Of a stretch of 64,000 nucleotides of DNA, positions 11,832-24,200 are shown one piece after another. The stretch is from Brachionus rotundiformis (taxonomy: Eukaryota; Rotifera; Eurotatoria; Ploima; Brachionidae), in the NCBI GenBank assembly GCA_016802295.1, contig JAESIW010000020.1:976031-1040030 (forward strand), given 5' to 3'. A program made the position numbers and the translations under genes. The notes under the pieces were generated by a model. It worked only from the letters and a program-made list of their open reading frames with translations, searched no databases and was not told where the DNA came from. Numbering within the stretch: the first letter of the stretch is position 1; every line of letters starts with the position of its first letter.

Positions 11832-12353
11832 TTAGAATACGCCATAACCTCTTGGTGCCCTTACCTAAAAAAAGATATCGATATGATAGAAAAGATTCAA
11901 CATAGAGCAACTAAGTTAGTTGAAAATTTAAAGCACCTTACTTACTCAACACGCTTAATTAAACTCGGCCTTACGGACCTAACTACGAGAAGACTGCGAG
12001 GAGATCTGATCCAGTTGTTTAAGTTAAATAACAAAATTGAATTAGTTGAGTTTAGAAAAGACTTAACCTATGGTCAAAGCGGCCAAGTATATGATTTAAG
12101 AAGGCATTCAAAAACTCTGCGTCGTGAACAGATAAAAGACTGCTCATCGCGTTTCCATTTTTTCACAAAAAGAGTTGTAAACATATGGAACCAATTGACA
12201 GAAAAAATAGTTAGTGCAAATATTTATAAGTCTAGATTGTTGGATTGTGAAAAAAGAAGCGACTGCTATAGCTCATATTATATGGGTATTTTCCCGAGTT
12301 GCAGGTTACTACTTCATGGGGTTCAAATAAAAAGGTGGAGGGGTGTAATTTAA
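11832..12353 (+). mobile_element. 5'-truncated non-LTR retrotransposon, C-terminal ORF end
   Basis: An open reading of about 173 codons, starting without an ATG, resembles the C-terminal end of a CR1/jockey-like reverse transcriptase ORF. It has an upstream YAITSWCPYLKKDID segment, then IEKIQHRATKLVENLKHLTY, the 'RLIKLGLTDLTTRRLRGDLIQLFK' type block (shared with the copy at 51382-51606) and a terminal FFTKRVVNIWNQL block. The polymerase palm is missing, so this is a dead-on-arrival insertion truncated at the 5' end, as is typical of target-primed reverse transcription. No intact partner lies in the window. Confidence 0.8.
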
Positions 12354-12396
12354 AAAGTAAATTTCTATTAAAGGTATTTTAAGATTGAAAAAATTA

Positions 12397-12905
12397 GAAA
12401 CCCGGGGTAAAAAAAAATTATTTAATAATTTAAATGGGCTTATATAATTAAAAATTCAAATTTTTTGAAAAAAATTTCAATTCTTCACAGAAAAAATAGA
12501 AAAAAGTACTAAAATAATTGATTAATTTTTGATGAGCTTACAATTGAAAAATTAAATGAAAAAAATTTTCAATTTATTTCCATTTCCGACTCATCATCAT
12601 CAACATTATCATCATCGTCAGCACCTAAATCGTCAATAGTCATTTCTTCCGCTGAACCAAAACCATTTACATCTTGTGCATCGTATATTATTTTGAAAAT
12701 TTCAATCCCATGAGACTATAAAAATATTTTTTATAATACACACTGGGGCTATGATGGAATTCAGCTAAACTTCATATAAGTATTTCAAAGTTTTTTAAAT
12801 TAAAATCTCGGGGTAATAATAAAACTTTTTTTGAAAAACCCAGGGCTTCTAGTAAATATTATGCTGGTGGGGCAATAGCTAAAACCATTCTTGTACCCCG
12901 GGGTA
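12397..12905. repeat. Possible degenerate DNA element with CCCGGGGTA ends
   Basis: CCCGGGGTA at about 12402 and its inverse TACCCCGGG at about 12894 bracket 500 bp, with related short motifs inside (near 12813 and 12838). On the minus strand, after a TTTTTATAG acceptor near 12720, a frame of about 48 codons ends in an acidic tail (MTIDDLGADDDDNVDDDESE) and stops near 12577. It could be the last exon of a transposase or of a host gene. The terminal match is short, so the call is tentative. Confidence 0.25.
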
Positions 12906-13152
12906 GTAAACAAGAGTTTACGGTATAAGCTTTTAAAAAGTTTATTTAAATATATAATAATGAAAGTGGCTACTCTAAATGACCAAAAAGAGTATATAAA
13001 TAAAATGAATAAATGAATGATTTATAAAATAGCCCAATTATCTAAGAGAACATAGAACTAATTTTGGTAAAAATAGATAAATTTTCTTTTATTCAAAACA
13101 ATTAAAAACATAATTAGAAAAAAAATTATTTTTGTTAATTTTGTGACAGAAT

Positions 13153-14612
13153 TCAAGCGCTCGATCTGTAAGGTATGTTCACTTTGTTAGATCGACACAC
13201 ATCTGCTTGTATTGGAGTCATTCTGGCATAAAGTCCGTCAGAGTCAATCTTTGAACAAAAATTAAATTACCAAAATTTAACAACAAAAATAAACTCTTTT
13301 ACCAAAAAAGCTTCAAAAAGTTGATCGCCCATGGCTTCTTTGACATGGTCAGCAACAATCGGAAAATTTTGAACAAAAAACTTAAAATTTGAAAAAAAAA
13401 ATAAGAAAAAATTTTTCTAAAAATGGACAATTTTACCTCTAATGTTTTAGAAGCTTGTCTTTGGCTTTCAGCGTAGTCTTCGTTGCCCATTACATACATT
13501 AAATTGTGAACAACTTGAAGCTAATTAAATTAATTAAAACTTATTATTTTTAACAATTAAACTTACACTTAAAAATTGTTCTGCTATTTCATTTGACAAG
13601 TAGACTAAAATTCCAATTGTTTTTGCTGCGGCAGCTTGTTGAACATAAAAATCAACCACACTGTTTTCTACTTCACCTTCATTGTCTTCACTTTTTATCT
13701 TTTCCAACTTTTTAGGTGGTTTTAAAATATGTACCAGACTTTTAATTAGTGCATCTTTCACATTGTAGTCCATTAGAAGCTTGATCAACTCGATGGCTTC
13801 GTACTGGACCTCTATGTGTAAGCTATGCAATAAAGCTATCAATGGCTCTACCAGAGATTGATTTGATTCGCCTACTATGGGCTGCAAAAAATTTAAAAGG
13901 CTTTTTGACTTGAATTTTAGAATCTACCTGAACCACCCTAAGAGTTTGTGCGGACAATTCCTGCGCTTTCGGGGAGCTACATGGCAGCAAAGCAATGAGA
14001 CCTTTGTAAACTTGCATTTGAAATTTGGGGTTTCCTTTTGCCAAGTTTTCGAGCAAATAATTGGCTTGTATTTGAGTGGTTTCCGATTTGGACTTTGCCA
14101 TACATTCTGCTATTGATCTTATGCCGTAGGATTCACATATTATCTCTTTGTAATTTCTACCAAAATTGGCAATACAGTTCAAAATGTCCAAGGCAAGAGT
14201 TTTGTTTATCTCGACTGATTGCTTTAAGTTTATAATTTCCAAGAGAGTGTACAAGCATCCCACCTCAAGAAATTCAGACAAGAATTTATTACTTTAATTA
14301 CAATTAGAAAAGAAAAATACCAATTTTTTAATTTGATTACCTACTACTTGTGTTCAAGAATATTTTAATAGATTTTAGTTGTTCGGTCAGACAGGTTCCA
14401 ACCATGTAAGTAAGCCGCAGCCATGATGTTATACGAGTAAAAAAAAGACTCGCTGAATGAGCAAACTCTTCTTCGAGTTCTGTTCCTGTTGTATTTTGGT
14501 GCTGGGATATGAAATCATTTAAAATGTCACGTCTTGCGCTCACAGATCCTTTGTCCCATTCTTTAAGTAAATGCATAAGATTGCTTATAGCCGCTTGTTG
14601 TTTGGCTGACAT
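13153..14612 (-). CDS. ARMH1: Armadillo-like helical domain protein 1
   Basis: I read six exons: 14612-14341, 14291-13928, 13881-13567, 13520-13437, 13380-13303 and 13248-13153, with GT-AG introns of 46-56 bp, giving 402 aa. The order of segments matches vertebrate ARMH1 as I recall it: MSAKQQAAISNLMHLLKEWD, then FTRITSWLRLTYMVGTCL, FLEVGCLYTLLEI, YKEIICESYGIRSIAE, QVYKGLIALLPCSSPKAQ, LHIEVQYEAIELIK, QQAAAAKTIGILV and a C-terminal IQADVCRSNKVNI. The protein is all-helical and made of armadillo-like repeats; its molecular role is poorly known, and expression in ciliated tissue has been reported. It lies 131 bp from the divergent TTLL1 start, which acts on axonemal tubulin, so co-regulation is plausible. 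A truncated copy sits at 7600-8085. Confidence 0.85.
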
Positions 14613-14743
14613 TTTTTACCTAAATCTTGACTAAAAATTAACTAAATGCGTTTAAAAATAATTTTAATCTTAATTACCATGGTAACATAATTTGTAAAAT
14701 TTTAAATCTCTATTTTAATTTTTATGCTTTGTTCAAAGCTGTA
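14613..14743. promoter_or_regulatory. Bidirectional promoter gap, ARMH1/TTLL1
   Basis: Only 131 bp separate the two divergent start codons. No convincing TATA box was seen. A TTACCATGGTAAC palindrome lies near the centre (about 14674-14690): it contains the half-sites GTTACCATGG and CCATGGTAAC and resembles an X-box-like inverted repeat, the type of site bound by RFX factors of ciliary genes. That reading is an inference. Confidence 0.4.
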
Positions 14744-16499
14744 ATGTCGAGTGGTAATCTGCAGCCGTATACTTATGTACCAAGTTCTTACCGGTTAAAG
14801 TATTGCTGTGATTTGGACAAAGATGTACTTTCTAGTAATTTTGAAAAAAGAGGCTGGACCAATGTGGGCCAGGACGAAGATTGGAATTTTTACTGGTAAC
14901 TTAAAACAATCTTGATATCTGAAAATAAATTTTTGTCCAAAAAGGGCATCTGTTTATACTGTCAAGTCTCTTTTTAACTCTCTAGAGTGCCACTACCGCC
15001 TCAATGATTACCAGTATTTATTTTATTTTATTAAGATTAGTACTTATCTCTTTTTTAGAGTAATCAATCATTTTCCCAACCATTATGAGCTAACGCGCAA
15101 GGATTTGATGGTTAAAAATATTAAAAGGTACCGTAAAGAACTGGCCAAAGAAGGGAATCCGATCGCTGATAGAGACGAAAACGGAGCTTTTAAATACCTT
15201 GATTTTATTCCGTATGAATTTTAACCATATTTTTAATTAATATTTTAATATCAAAATCCTTTAGCGCTACATATATGATGCCAGTTGATTATAATTTATT
15301 TGCAGAAGATTTTAAAAGAGATCCTAATACTACATGGATCATGAAACCTGCTGCCAAAGCTCAAGGAAGAGGAATATTTTTGATAAACAAAATTTCACAG
15401 ATAAAAAAATGGACCAAAGATAAATGGTCTGGAATTAGCGGTAATTAAAATTTCTCAATAGATAAAACCTCTTGTGCTAATTTAATCAATTTTTATCAAT
15501 ATTTAAAATTTAAAAATATTTAAAAACCCTTTAAAATTGTATTTAAATATCAAATAAAATTTAAAAAAATTATTTAGCTCCTCTTGGTCGAGAAGGCTAT
15601 GTTATATCAAAGTATATTGACAATCCCTTGCTAATAGGAGGCAAAAAATTCGACTTAAGAATTTATATATTGGTAACATCCTACAGGCCTTTAAAGTGCT
15701 ACTGGTACAGACTGGGTTTTGCCAGATTCTGTACAGTAAAATACACCTCATCTGCAAATGACATTGATAACATGTTTGTACATTTGACAAATGTCTCTTA
15801 CCAAAAGCAAAGTGTATCTATATATTTTTTTTAATTGTATATCAAAATTAATAAATTAAAAAGGACGATTACAACTCAATACATGGTGGTAAATGGACAG
15901 TAGAAAATCTAAAGCTTTATTTAGAAAGCACGCGTGGTAAAGAGATAACAGATAAGCTTTTTGATGACATTGCATGGATCATTGTTCATTCATTGAAAGC
16001 AGTCAGTGTAAGAAAAAACTATCTTATGAATTTTATCCACTCTGTTTACTTTTATATTAAAGCCAGTAATTGTAAATGACAAACATTGTTTTGAATGCTA
16101 TGGTTATGATATAATAATTGTAAATTTTAAATTAAATTTTAAACTTTTATTTTAAATGATCCTAAGGATGATAATATGAAGCCGTGGCTGATCGAGGTAA
16201 ACGCATCACCGTCACTATCCTCAACAACTTCTAGTGATAGAATAATGAAGTTTAAATTGATATCAGATATTATAAACATTGTGATACCGAATGGGGAGAT
16301 ACCTGATGTGAGAAATTACAACAAACAGCCCTCAAGGGAAGCGCTAGGAAACTTTGATTTGCTTTATGACGAAGAATTGGCAACACAGGAGCTCACTGAT
16401 GAGGAGTTTAAAAAACAAAAAATCAAAGGCGGAATTGTTCCTCTAATATCTAAAAATATAAAAGATTTTAAAGCTAAACAATCTGTTACATGGAGGTAA
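14744..16499 (+). CDS. TTLL1: Tubulin polyglutamylase TTLL1
   Basis: The catalytic subunit of the tubulin polyglutamylase complex; it adds glutamate side chains to tubulin tails, mainly in cilia and axons. Eight exons: 14744-14895, 14945-15013, 15059-15211, 15265-15440, 15578-15813, 15864-16007, 16063-16119 and 16167-16499. They give 439 aa (vertebrate TTLL1 is about 423). Diagnostic segments are NFEKRGWTNVGQDEDWNFYW, NHFPNHYELTRKDLMVKNIK, the ATP-grasp core TTWIMKPAAKAQGRGIFL, GGKKFDLRIYILV, MFVHLTNVSYQKQ, SIHGGKWTVENL, HCFECYGYDIIID and PWLIEVNASPSL, where the last carries the metal-binding Glu/Asn. The small exon 2 (23 codons) was placed by frame and the 'YRLNDYQ' match. The gene appears intact. 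Confidence 0.95.
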
Positions 16500-17327
16500 A
16501 CTATCGGAGCCGAGCAAAAATTGTAGATATTTTAATTTTTGAAAAATTTTAAAAATATCTATGTATTGTTCTTAAATTATTAATTAATTTTAACTTATCT
16601 TTTCAAAATTTTTTATTTAAATAAATATGACTTGAAAATTTTTTGGGTTAATAAGCAAAATAAATTTTAAAATAATTTATACACTTTGCACTTTGGAGAC
16701 ATTTTTGGACCTATAACTAAAATTATCTAATTGTGGTTTTGTTTTTTTTTTCCAAAAATCACAGTGTCCAAAGAGATAGAATTGTCCATGGGCTGGATCA
16801 TACATATACTTAGTATATTTGATTGACTTATAACACAACCAAAGATTGTTATAGCCTAATTTGTGCCAAGTAATGGTATTTAAGAGCTTTAGGGCCTCAT
16901 GAAAGTCAATCAATTCAGAAATAATAAATTAAACATTAAATTTTGAAAACATAAAATAAATTTTCTGATTAAAAATGCTTTCAGTTTTTTAATAAATTTT
17001 TGAGCAGGTTGGTTAAAATTTGATTATTAATTTCAATTAATGTAATTATAATTTTAAAAAATACAATAAAAAATAAAAAAAAAGTTCATCTTAAAAAAAT
17101 ATTTAAATTATTTAAATAAAATGATTTTTTTACAAATGTTTAGTTAAATTTACGATTTTCAAAATAAAATCTCAAACCCTACAAACCAGCTTAATATACT
17201 TAACAAAAAAGAAAAATTTTTGCTTAAATTTAAATTTTTTAATAATTACACATCATTATAATTCATATGACTAATAATACCCTGTTTGTTATTTAAAGCT
17301 AAATCACTTGATTAAAATTTATATAAA
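16500..17327. other. Intergenic region, TTLL1 to NSF
   Basis: AT-rich. A minus-strand frame at 16931-16677 (about 83 codons, no ATG) has a rather protein-like middle (AHGQFYLFGHCDFWKKK) and could be a stray exon, but no partner exon or family is recognised. NSF starts at the right edge behind a TTTATATAAA motif. Confidence 0.35.
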
Positions 17328-19611
17328 ATGATGTCAAACAAGCAGTTAAGATCAGTCAGATGTCCGAATGAAGAGTTAACGCTGACCAACTGTGTAATAG
17401 TTCACCCAAGAGAGTTTGACTCAGTTCGGCATGTTGAAATAATTGAAGCTAGCGGAAAATTTATATTTACAGTTAGGCCAGATAACAATGTACCTTTGGG
17501 CGACATTGGTTTCAGCGCTGTTCAGCGTAAATGGGCTAATATAAGTTTGGAATCAAAGTTAATGATAAAACCATTCAGCTTCGAGCTGAGAACTCAGTCC
17601 ATAAGTCTAATGACTGTTGAAGTTGATTTTTTGTCCAAAAAAATGACCAATTTAGATCCTTATGACACAGACAAGTTGGCACCTGATCTTTTGCAGCAAT
17701 TTTCTAATCAAGCATTCACTGTTGGTCAACCATTTGTCTTCCAGCCGACTGATAGATCAAAAAAAATGCTCATTGCCACAGTAAAATCCATTGAAGCCAT
17801 AGATCTCGGCTCAGCTCTATCAAATCAAGCCTCTAAACCGAAAAAACTTGTTTCAGGACAGCTATTGCCAAATTCATCAATAATTTTTGAAAAATCAGCT
17901 GAGTCTTCTTTAAATCTTATAGGAAAAAATAAAGGGTACTTTTAAAAATAAATTGTTTACATTAAAATCAAATTAATTTGTCCATAGAAAAATGTCAAAT
18001 CAGTCAATAATTAATCCTGATTGGGATTTTACCAAAATTGGCATAGGAGGCTTGGATAAAGAGTTCAATACAATATTTAGAAGAGCATTTGCTTCACGTG
18101 TTTTTCCATCAGAAATAATTCAGCAATTGGGAATCAAGCATGTCAGAGGTATTTTGTTATTTGGCCCTCCAGGTACTGGTAAAACCCTTATGGCACGACA
18201 AATTGGAAAAATGCTGAATGCCAGAGAACCTAAAATAGTAAACGGACCTCAAATATTGGACAAGTATGTGGGAGAATCTGAGGCAAATATACGCAAACTT
18301 TTTGCCGAAGCTGAAGAAGAAGAAAAAAGACTTGGTCCAAACAGTGGTCTGCACATAATAATTTTTGATGAAATAGACGCCATCTGTAAACAAAGAGGAA
18401 CAGCAAGCGGGTCAACTGGAGTCCACGACACAGTAGTTAACCAGCTATTGTCCAAAATTGATGGTGTAGATCAATTAAATAACATTCTGGTAATTGGCAT
18501 GACCAATCGAAGAGATATGATTGATGAGGCTTTGCTAAGACCTGGCCGCCTCGAAGTTCAGTTGGAAATTAGTCTTCCAGATGAGGCTGGTCGCCTGCAT
18601 ATTCTGCAAATTCACACGGCCAAAATGAAAGAGCATGGCAAAATGGACTCAAGTGTTAATCTGGCTGAGTTGGCTGCTTTGACCAAAAATTTTAGCGGCG
18701 CTGAAATTGAAGGTCTTGTACGTGCCGCGCAATCAAGTGCTATGAACCGACCAATTAAGGCATCTAATAAAGTAGAACTTGATGTTGATGCTGTGGAAAA
18801 GCTTAAGATAAATCGAGATGATTTCATGTATGCTTTGGATAACGACATTAAGCCAGCTTTTGGAGTAAGTGCAGAAGATTTTGAGTTGTTTATCAGAAAT
18901 GGTATAGTGCTGTGGAGCGAGAAGATACAGGAAGTTTTGGAGGAGGGAAAGCTGAGGATTAATCAAACAATTAAAAGTGAGATGACACCATTGGTAACAA
19001 TTTTACTAGAAGGTAAACCAAACTCGGGTAAAACAGCACTGGCAGCTAAGATAGCAATGGAAAGTCAGTTCCCATTCATGAAATTTTGCTCACCACAGTC
19101 CATGATTGGATATTCGGAACTAGCTAAAGCAGAAGCCATCAAAAAAGTATTCAATGATGCTTATAAATCAGAATTAAGTTGTGTAGTTGTTGACGAAATT
19201 GAGTCTCTTCTGGACTATGCACCAATCGGTCCAAGATTTTCTAATTTTGTTCTGCAAACTTTGAAGATTTTGTTCAAAAAATTGCCACCTAAAGGTCGCA
19301 AGCTTTTGCTAATAGCTACCACAAGTGAGCAAGAATTGGTTAAGGACTTAGGCCTTTATCAATCATTTAGTAAAGTAATACATGTGCCTAATATTAGTAG
19401 AGGAAGTGAAGTAATGGCTTTTGTGGAAGGGTTGGGATGTTTTTCTAATGAGGAAATGACTCGATTGAGCAATTTGATAAACCAAAAGTATCTTTCGATC
19501 GGTGTCAAAAGTCTTTTGGATACGATTGAATTATCAAATCAAGCCACAGATGCTTTACGAATTGATAAATTTATTGATGCTTTAGAAGATATAGGCGGAT
19601 TGCATAATTGA
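17328..19611 (+). CDS. NSF: Vesicle-fusing ATPase NSF
   Basis: An AAA+ hexamer that, with SNAP adaptors, takes apart SNARE complexes after membrane fusion. Two exons, 17328-17935 and 17988-19611, are split by a 52 bp intron and give 743 aa; human NSF is 744. The N domain (1-203) starts RCPNEELTLTNC and contains NPYDTDK-like and FSNQAFTVGQ segments. D1 has Walker A GPPGTGKT (Lys about 268), Walker B IIIFDEIDAICKQRG and the LLRPGRLE arm. D2 has Walker A GKPNSGKTALAAK and VVVDEIESLLDY. Everything needed for activity is present. The 3' end of this gene and its downstream flank were copied in inverted orientation at 27130-27896. Confidence 0.97.
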
Positions 19612-19924
19612 TTTTTTAAAAATTATTTATTTATTTAATAAATTTTATCTTTTTATTCTAATTTATCAGATTAAAAATATATCAAAACAAAAAATAAGCT
19701 TGAATTTTCAAAATAAAAGTATTTTTTTAATTCAAAGTGCAAAAAAATATTTTATATATTAAAGAAGTGTTTATTAAGTGATATAATGAGTAATAAGAGA
19801 TTTAATTTTGTTTGATCATTAAAATAAAAATAAAAAAAATAAGATTTTTTAAAATTAAAAGGCCTTTATTTGAAAAAAAATTGATTTAAGAATTAAGACG
19901 GTAAAATAAATTATGTTTAATGAT
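19612..19924. other. NSF 3' flank and small-gene 3' UTR
   Basis: The tail-to-tail gap between NSF (+) and the first small repeat gene (-). On the plus strand the small gene's poly(A) region appears as AAAGGCCTTTATT at about 19859. Most of this gap recurs inverted at 27130-27357, minus about 80 bp (source about 19767-19845). Confidence 0.7.
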
Positions 19925-20146
19925 CTACCACAAAGCAGCAGTTGAACCACATCCCAAATTCAATGGAGCAGCAGCAGTCAATGGAAGGTGATTCCAGTTG
20001 TTGTATGCGAGTGGTGAAGCAGTGAATGGGAGATGGTTCCAGTTGTTGTAGGCGAGTGGTGAAGCGGTCAATGGAAGGTGATTCCAATGGTTCCAGGTGA
20101 GTGGAGCAGCAGCTAATGGGGAAGCCAAAGATAATCCGCAAGACAT
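19925..20146 (-). CDS. Small Trp/Asn-rich repeat protein, copy A
   Basis: A 73-aa intronless member of an eight-copy family in this window that I do not recognise. It starts MSCGLSL, ends GCGSTAALW, and between has three units of the form (S/A)PL(A/T)(Y/W)N(N/H)WNHLP(L/F)TA, about 15 residues each. There is one Cys near each end, no charged residue, two His per repeat block or fewer, and no clear signal peptide. A frame upstream of the ATG is open but lacks an ATG and is taken as 5' UTR. The TATAAATA box is at 20237-20230 and the poly(A) signal AATAAA sits in a palindromic AAAGGCCTTT. It is paired head to head with copy B. Function unknown; a structural, secreted-granule or coat protein is a guess from composition. 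Confidence 0.75.
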   Translation of the reverse strand: MSCGLSLASPLAAAPLTWNHWNHLPLTASPLAYNNWNHLPFTASPLAYNNWNHLPLTAAAPLNLGCGSTAALW

Positions 20147-20572
20147 TTTTGTTTTTTTTTGGAACTTGGTTAACTAAATTAATTAATAAATTGACAATTT
20201 GGTTGATTTTATTTTCCAAAATCTCTTGCTATTTATAATCATTTTGCTTTGTTATGTTTACATTGAGAAAGCCTGTTAAAAATAAAACTAATTTAAATTG
20301 ATTACATTTTAAGAAAACCCACATAAAAAAAATTCATCAAAAGATCAATTGTTTTAGAATTCCCATTTAATAATTTTTTTTAGTTGTGATTGTTTTTTAA
20401 TTTGATTATTTATTGAATTAATCAATTGAAACTAGTGACATCCAATGATGCATAATATAAACAAAACAAAGCAAAATGATTATAAAAAGCAAGAGATTTT
20501 GTGGAAAAAAATCAACCAAATATTCAATTTATTAATTAATTTAGTTAACCAATATCCAAAAAAAAAACAAAA
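20147..20572. promoter_or_regulatory. Two-TATA divergent promoter, pair A/B
   Basis: A 426 bp spacer between divergent starts. The ends are inverted copies: CAAAATGATTATAAA with a TATA box on each side (20230-20237 for A; TATAAAAA at 20481 for B). The core carries CTAGTGACATCCAATGATGC near B and TGAGAAAGCCTGTT near A. The same layout is found at pairs C/D and E/F. Confidence 0.7.
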
Positions 20573-20749
20573 ATGTCTTGCGGATTATCTTTGGCTGCCC
20601 CATTAGCTGCTGCTCCACTCACCTGGAACCATTGGAATCACCTTCCATTGACCGCTTCTCCACTCGCATACAACAACTGGAATCACCTTCCATTGACTGC
20701 TGCTGCTCCATTGAACTTGGGATGTGGTTCAACCGCTGCTTTGTGGTAG
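20573..20749 (+). CDS. Small Trp/Asn-rich repeat protein, copy B (one repeat short)
   Basis: A 58-aa member. It has the same ends as the others but only two SPLAYNNWNHLP-type units, so one 15-residue unit is missing, most simply by slippage or unequal exchange between repeats. The TATA box here is TATAAAAA rather than TATAAATA. Its 3' UTR (TTATCTCATGTATTAAATT) is of the same type as copies E and G, while its partner A has the type shared with D. Confidence 0.7.
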   Translation: MSCGLSLAAPLAAAPLTWNHWNHLPLTASPLAYNNWNHLPLTAAAPLNLGCGSTAALW

Positions 20750-21235
20750 ATTATCTCATGTATTAAATTAAAATGTTATTGTTTTAATTTGATTTTTTAT
20801 TTAATAAAGGCCTTTTTAATTTGAATAGTTAATTTTCCATTTAACAAATTAAAATTTTTTTAAATTTTAAGTAAAAGATATAACATTTTAGCAAAACAAA
20901 AATCTCGATTCGTATTTAGTTTCAATATCTTTCAATTTTTAAAATCATACAAAGTTTTTATTTCCTTTTTTTATTCTTAATTAAGATATTTAGAAAACTG
21001 CAACAGAAACTTGATATAAAAATAAATGATAAAAATTATGAATTTATATAAAATATTGAATTTTATTTAACATTTGCTATTATAAAGTTTTTATTAAGCT
21101 TTTTTAACTTCAATAAAAGTTATAGTCCCCAAGGTGTATTTTTAAAAAATTATTTAATATTCTTACTAATCAGTTGCTTAGATACCATTAAACTTTTTTC
21201 TATTCTAAAGAAAATTGGGATTAATATTGTCCAAA

Positions 21236-24200
21236 ATGTCATTAGAAATCCATGATTCGATCGAAAAAGAACATCAAGACAAAAAATTAATTTTCAAGTA
21301 CTTGGATCTTTTGAAAAATTCCCACTATCTTTTAAAATCGAACATTAGCATTCTAACAGCACTTAATTTTCTCTCTCAATGCTTTGATAAAAATCAAGAA
21401 CTGGGCTTTTCAGCTTTGAATGATGCAGACCAAAGTACAGTTGTTAACATATGTCTATCTTTAATCAAAACTCTTGAGGAAGTTTTCAAAAATGAAGTCC
21501 ATGAACCAACATTAGAAGAAAGTACCAAATATTTAAATGACATAAGTCAAACTTTGCTTGTTTTAACTTCCAATTCGGACATATTTATTGATAAATTGCT
21601 CACCACATCCGACAAATCAATCGAATTAATTCTATCATTGCTCCATACATTGGCCAATGCAGCCAAAATGGCAAAGAATATTTACAAGCCTGTTAGAAAA
21701 TTATTAAAATTATTAATTTATTTGAGCAAATATCACGAGAAATATGAAACTAATTGGAAAAATGTTCAACAAATTCTCGGTAATCTTAAGCTACAATTGG
21801 AACCATTTGATTGTGATATGGATACTAAGTGGCTACTATTTATCATAAGCCAAAACTTAAAGTTATCCCAATTCTTTATTGATAGATCATTTAGTTTTAA
21901 AAATAATTATAGAAATAAAGAATTCGCACTTGAGATTGGTATGAATTTTTTAAATTTTACACGAATTGATGACATTATATATGAAAGTAATTATCAATGT
22001 GAATTTTTAAATTTTATCTATTATATTGATGATGGAAATTGACATCGATCGCATAAAAGTGATCGATTTTTATGTCAAATTCCTATTTCAAAATTTAAAT
22101 AAATCGGTGCAATTGATTCAAAAGATAGAACAAGATGAAAGTGATAAAGAATTACATTTACAACTAAGAAAAAAATTAAGCTTTATTACAAAAATAAGTT
22201 TGGATTTGGTCAATTTTTTTGATAGGTCCATCGAATACTCAACTTTATTTCATCAAAATCCCAATGGTTTGAATGTTTTATTTAGCTTCATTAAAAGTGA
22301 TACTTTGATGAATTTTTCAATCAAAAATGATAACAATTATATAAGAGAGGTTTATAATTGGATCATATGTGGATTGTACAATTTGAGCAGACTGCAGCAC
22401 AAATTTCTGGACGAATGGAACGCACACGATCCGGTAAATAATTGTCTTGAATTTTTGGAAAAAGCTGGTGAAAATTTTAAAACAATGATTTATGTTCTTG
22501 TGGCAAATATAGCCAATGATGACCAAATAAAAACGCTTCCTGAGCTGAAAAAAGCAATTGAGGAAATAAGTGAAATGATTGTGAACTGTGCTGATATTTT
22601 GGATAGTGAATCAATTGTCAGAGTTAAGGTAAGTTATTTCTTTAATTTGTCTAGATAAGATTTTGAGACAGCTTCAGTGAGACATAAAAAGTTATAAAGA
22701 AATATTTGTCTAAAATAATTTACTAAAATTTTACATAAATTTAAACAAGGGTCTGTTTTTCTTTAAACCAAGTATGCTAATTCTGGTTTCCAATAATTTA
22801 ATTAATTTTTAATAAATCGTTAACTTTTAGATAGTTTTTTCATGTGGCTAACTAATTTTGCTGAGGAAATTTAAGTTTAATTTATCAAAAAATAGATAAC
22901 AAACAAAAATAATAATTGATTTAAATGAGCTTCTTTTGAGGGTTGGCAATAAATTCGACTGTTTGATTAGCCATTTTTTTAGGATTTTTTTTAAAATTAT
23001 TTATTACCTCTTAATTTAAAATATACTCAGCTAGACATTTCCAAATATTGACCACTCGTTTTTTAAGAAGTGATATCGTTGGATTCAATTTTTGATTTCA
23101 TCTCTTATAATTTACCATGTCTTTCCAAATTGTAACAGTGGTTAAGAAAAAATTTTGTACCAAAGCTTTAGTTTCGTTTAGTTGTATTGAAGAAGTCTTT
23201 TCGAGTAGTCATTTTTTCGTGGTCAAGGGATTATGTTTGCTGTCCTTATTTGGATCTTTATTTCTGAGATGTCATCTAAAGAAGCTTGGAAAACCTTAGA
23301 CTAGGTCTATGTTTAACCAGTTTTAGTCAATCTGAGTTTAATTTTTTAACACTTTAGCTATCTAAAATACAATTTCGATGAGTGGAACAATTATTTGTTT
23401 CTTCCTCTTCAAATTTTGTATTTTAAATTCTTAAGAGTTATTTTAGTTAATTTATTTATATCATATCTATATAGAATTTTTAAAAAATAGATAACCAAGT
23501 AAATGTTTTTACATTGTTTCTAGAAACTAAAGCTATTAGATACAAATTTTTAAAATTATCAAATTTTTTCAAATTTTATTTTAAATAAATTAACTGGTCC
23601 AAAATTTCCTTTAGTTAAGAAGTGATATCGGATGGATGCAATTTTTCTATCAATACATTTACCATGTCTTTTACTAGCTATCCAAGTCAGCGTTGAAAGG
23701 ATTCAAATTTGTTCATCTACCACGCCTTTTGGAACTCTTCCATGTACTTGATATCCTATTTAAGAGAAAGTTGTGGCATATTGTATTTTTTGTTTTCTCT
23801 CTCTTGATTTTGGTATTGTGAACTCTTAAATTGTAACGATGACTTATCTCAGCATTTTTGAAAATTCCCAGTTCGCCTTGTCCGAACCTTTGCTTATTTT
23901 ATAAAAAAATTAGCTGCTAATCTATTATTCCAAAAATTTAATGATAAAATTTAATAATCAATTTTCAGCTCTATTTCTAGTGGAGGTCTATTAAAATCAT
24001 GCTGCTTTGGGCTCAACATATTTTTATCTTATTGGTGTGTATAGATTTTTTTTTTCCAGAATTCTTAATGTTTGCTTTCCTTCACTGACTAGGATGAACC
24101 GCCGAATGAGTTTTATGTAAATTAAACATTGAAGAAGTTGTTTCACAAGAGTTTATTTTTTTATACCATACCTGCATAAAATTTTTAAAAAATAGATAAC

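Noticed and set aside
13877..14235. Two plus-strand frames over ARMH1 exon 2
   Set aside because: Antisense shadows of the coding exon.
18157..18966. Several minus-strand frames over NSF
   Set aside because: Antisense shadows of a clearly coding region.
20578..20766. Cys-rich overlapping frame in the repeat genes (also in copies A and C-H)
   Set aside because: It is open in every copy but begins with TTG, not ATG, and its openness follows from the repeat structure of the main frame.
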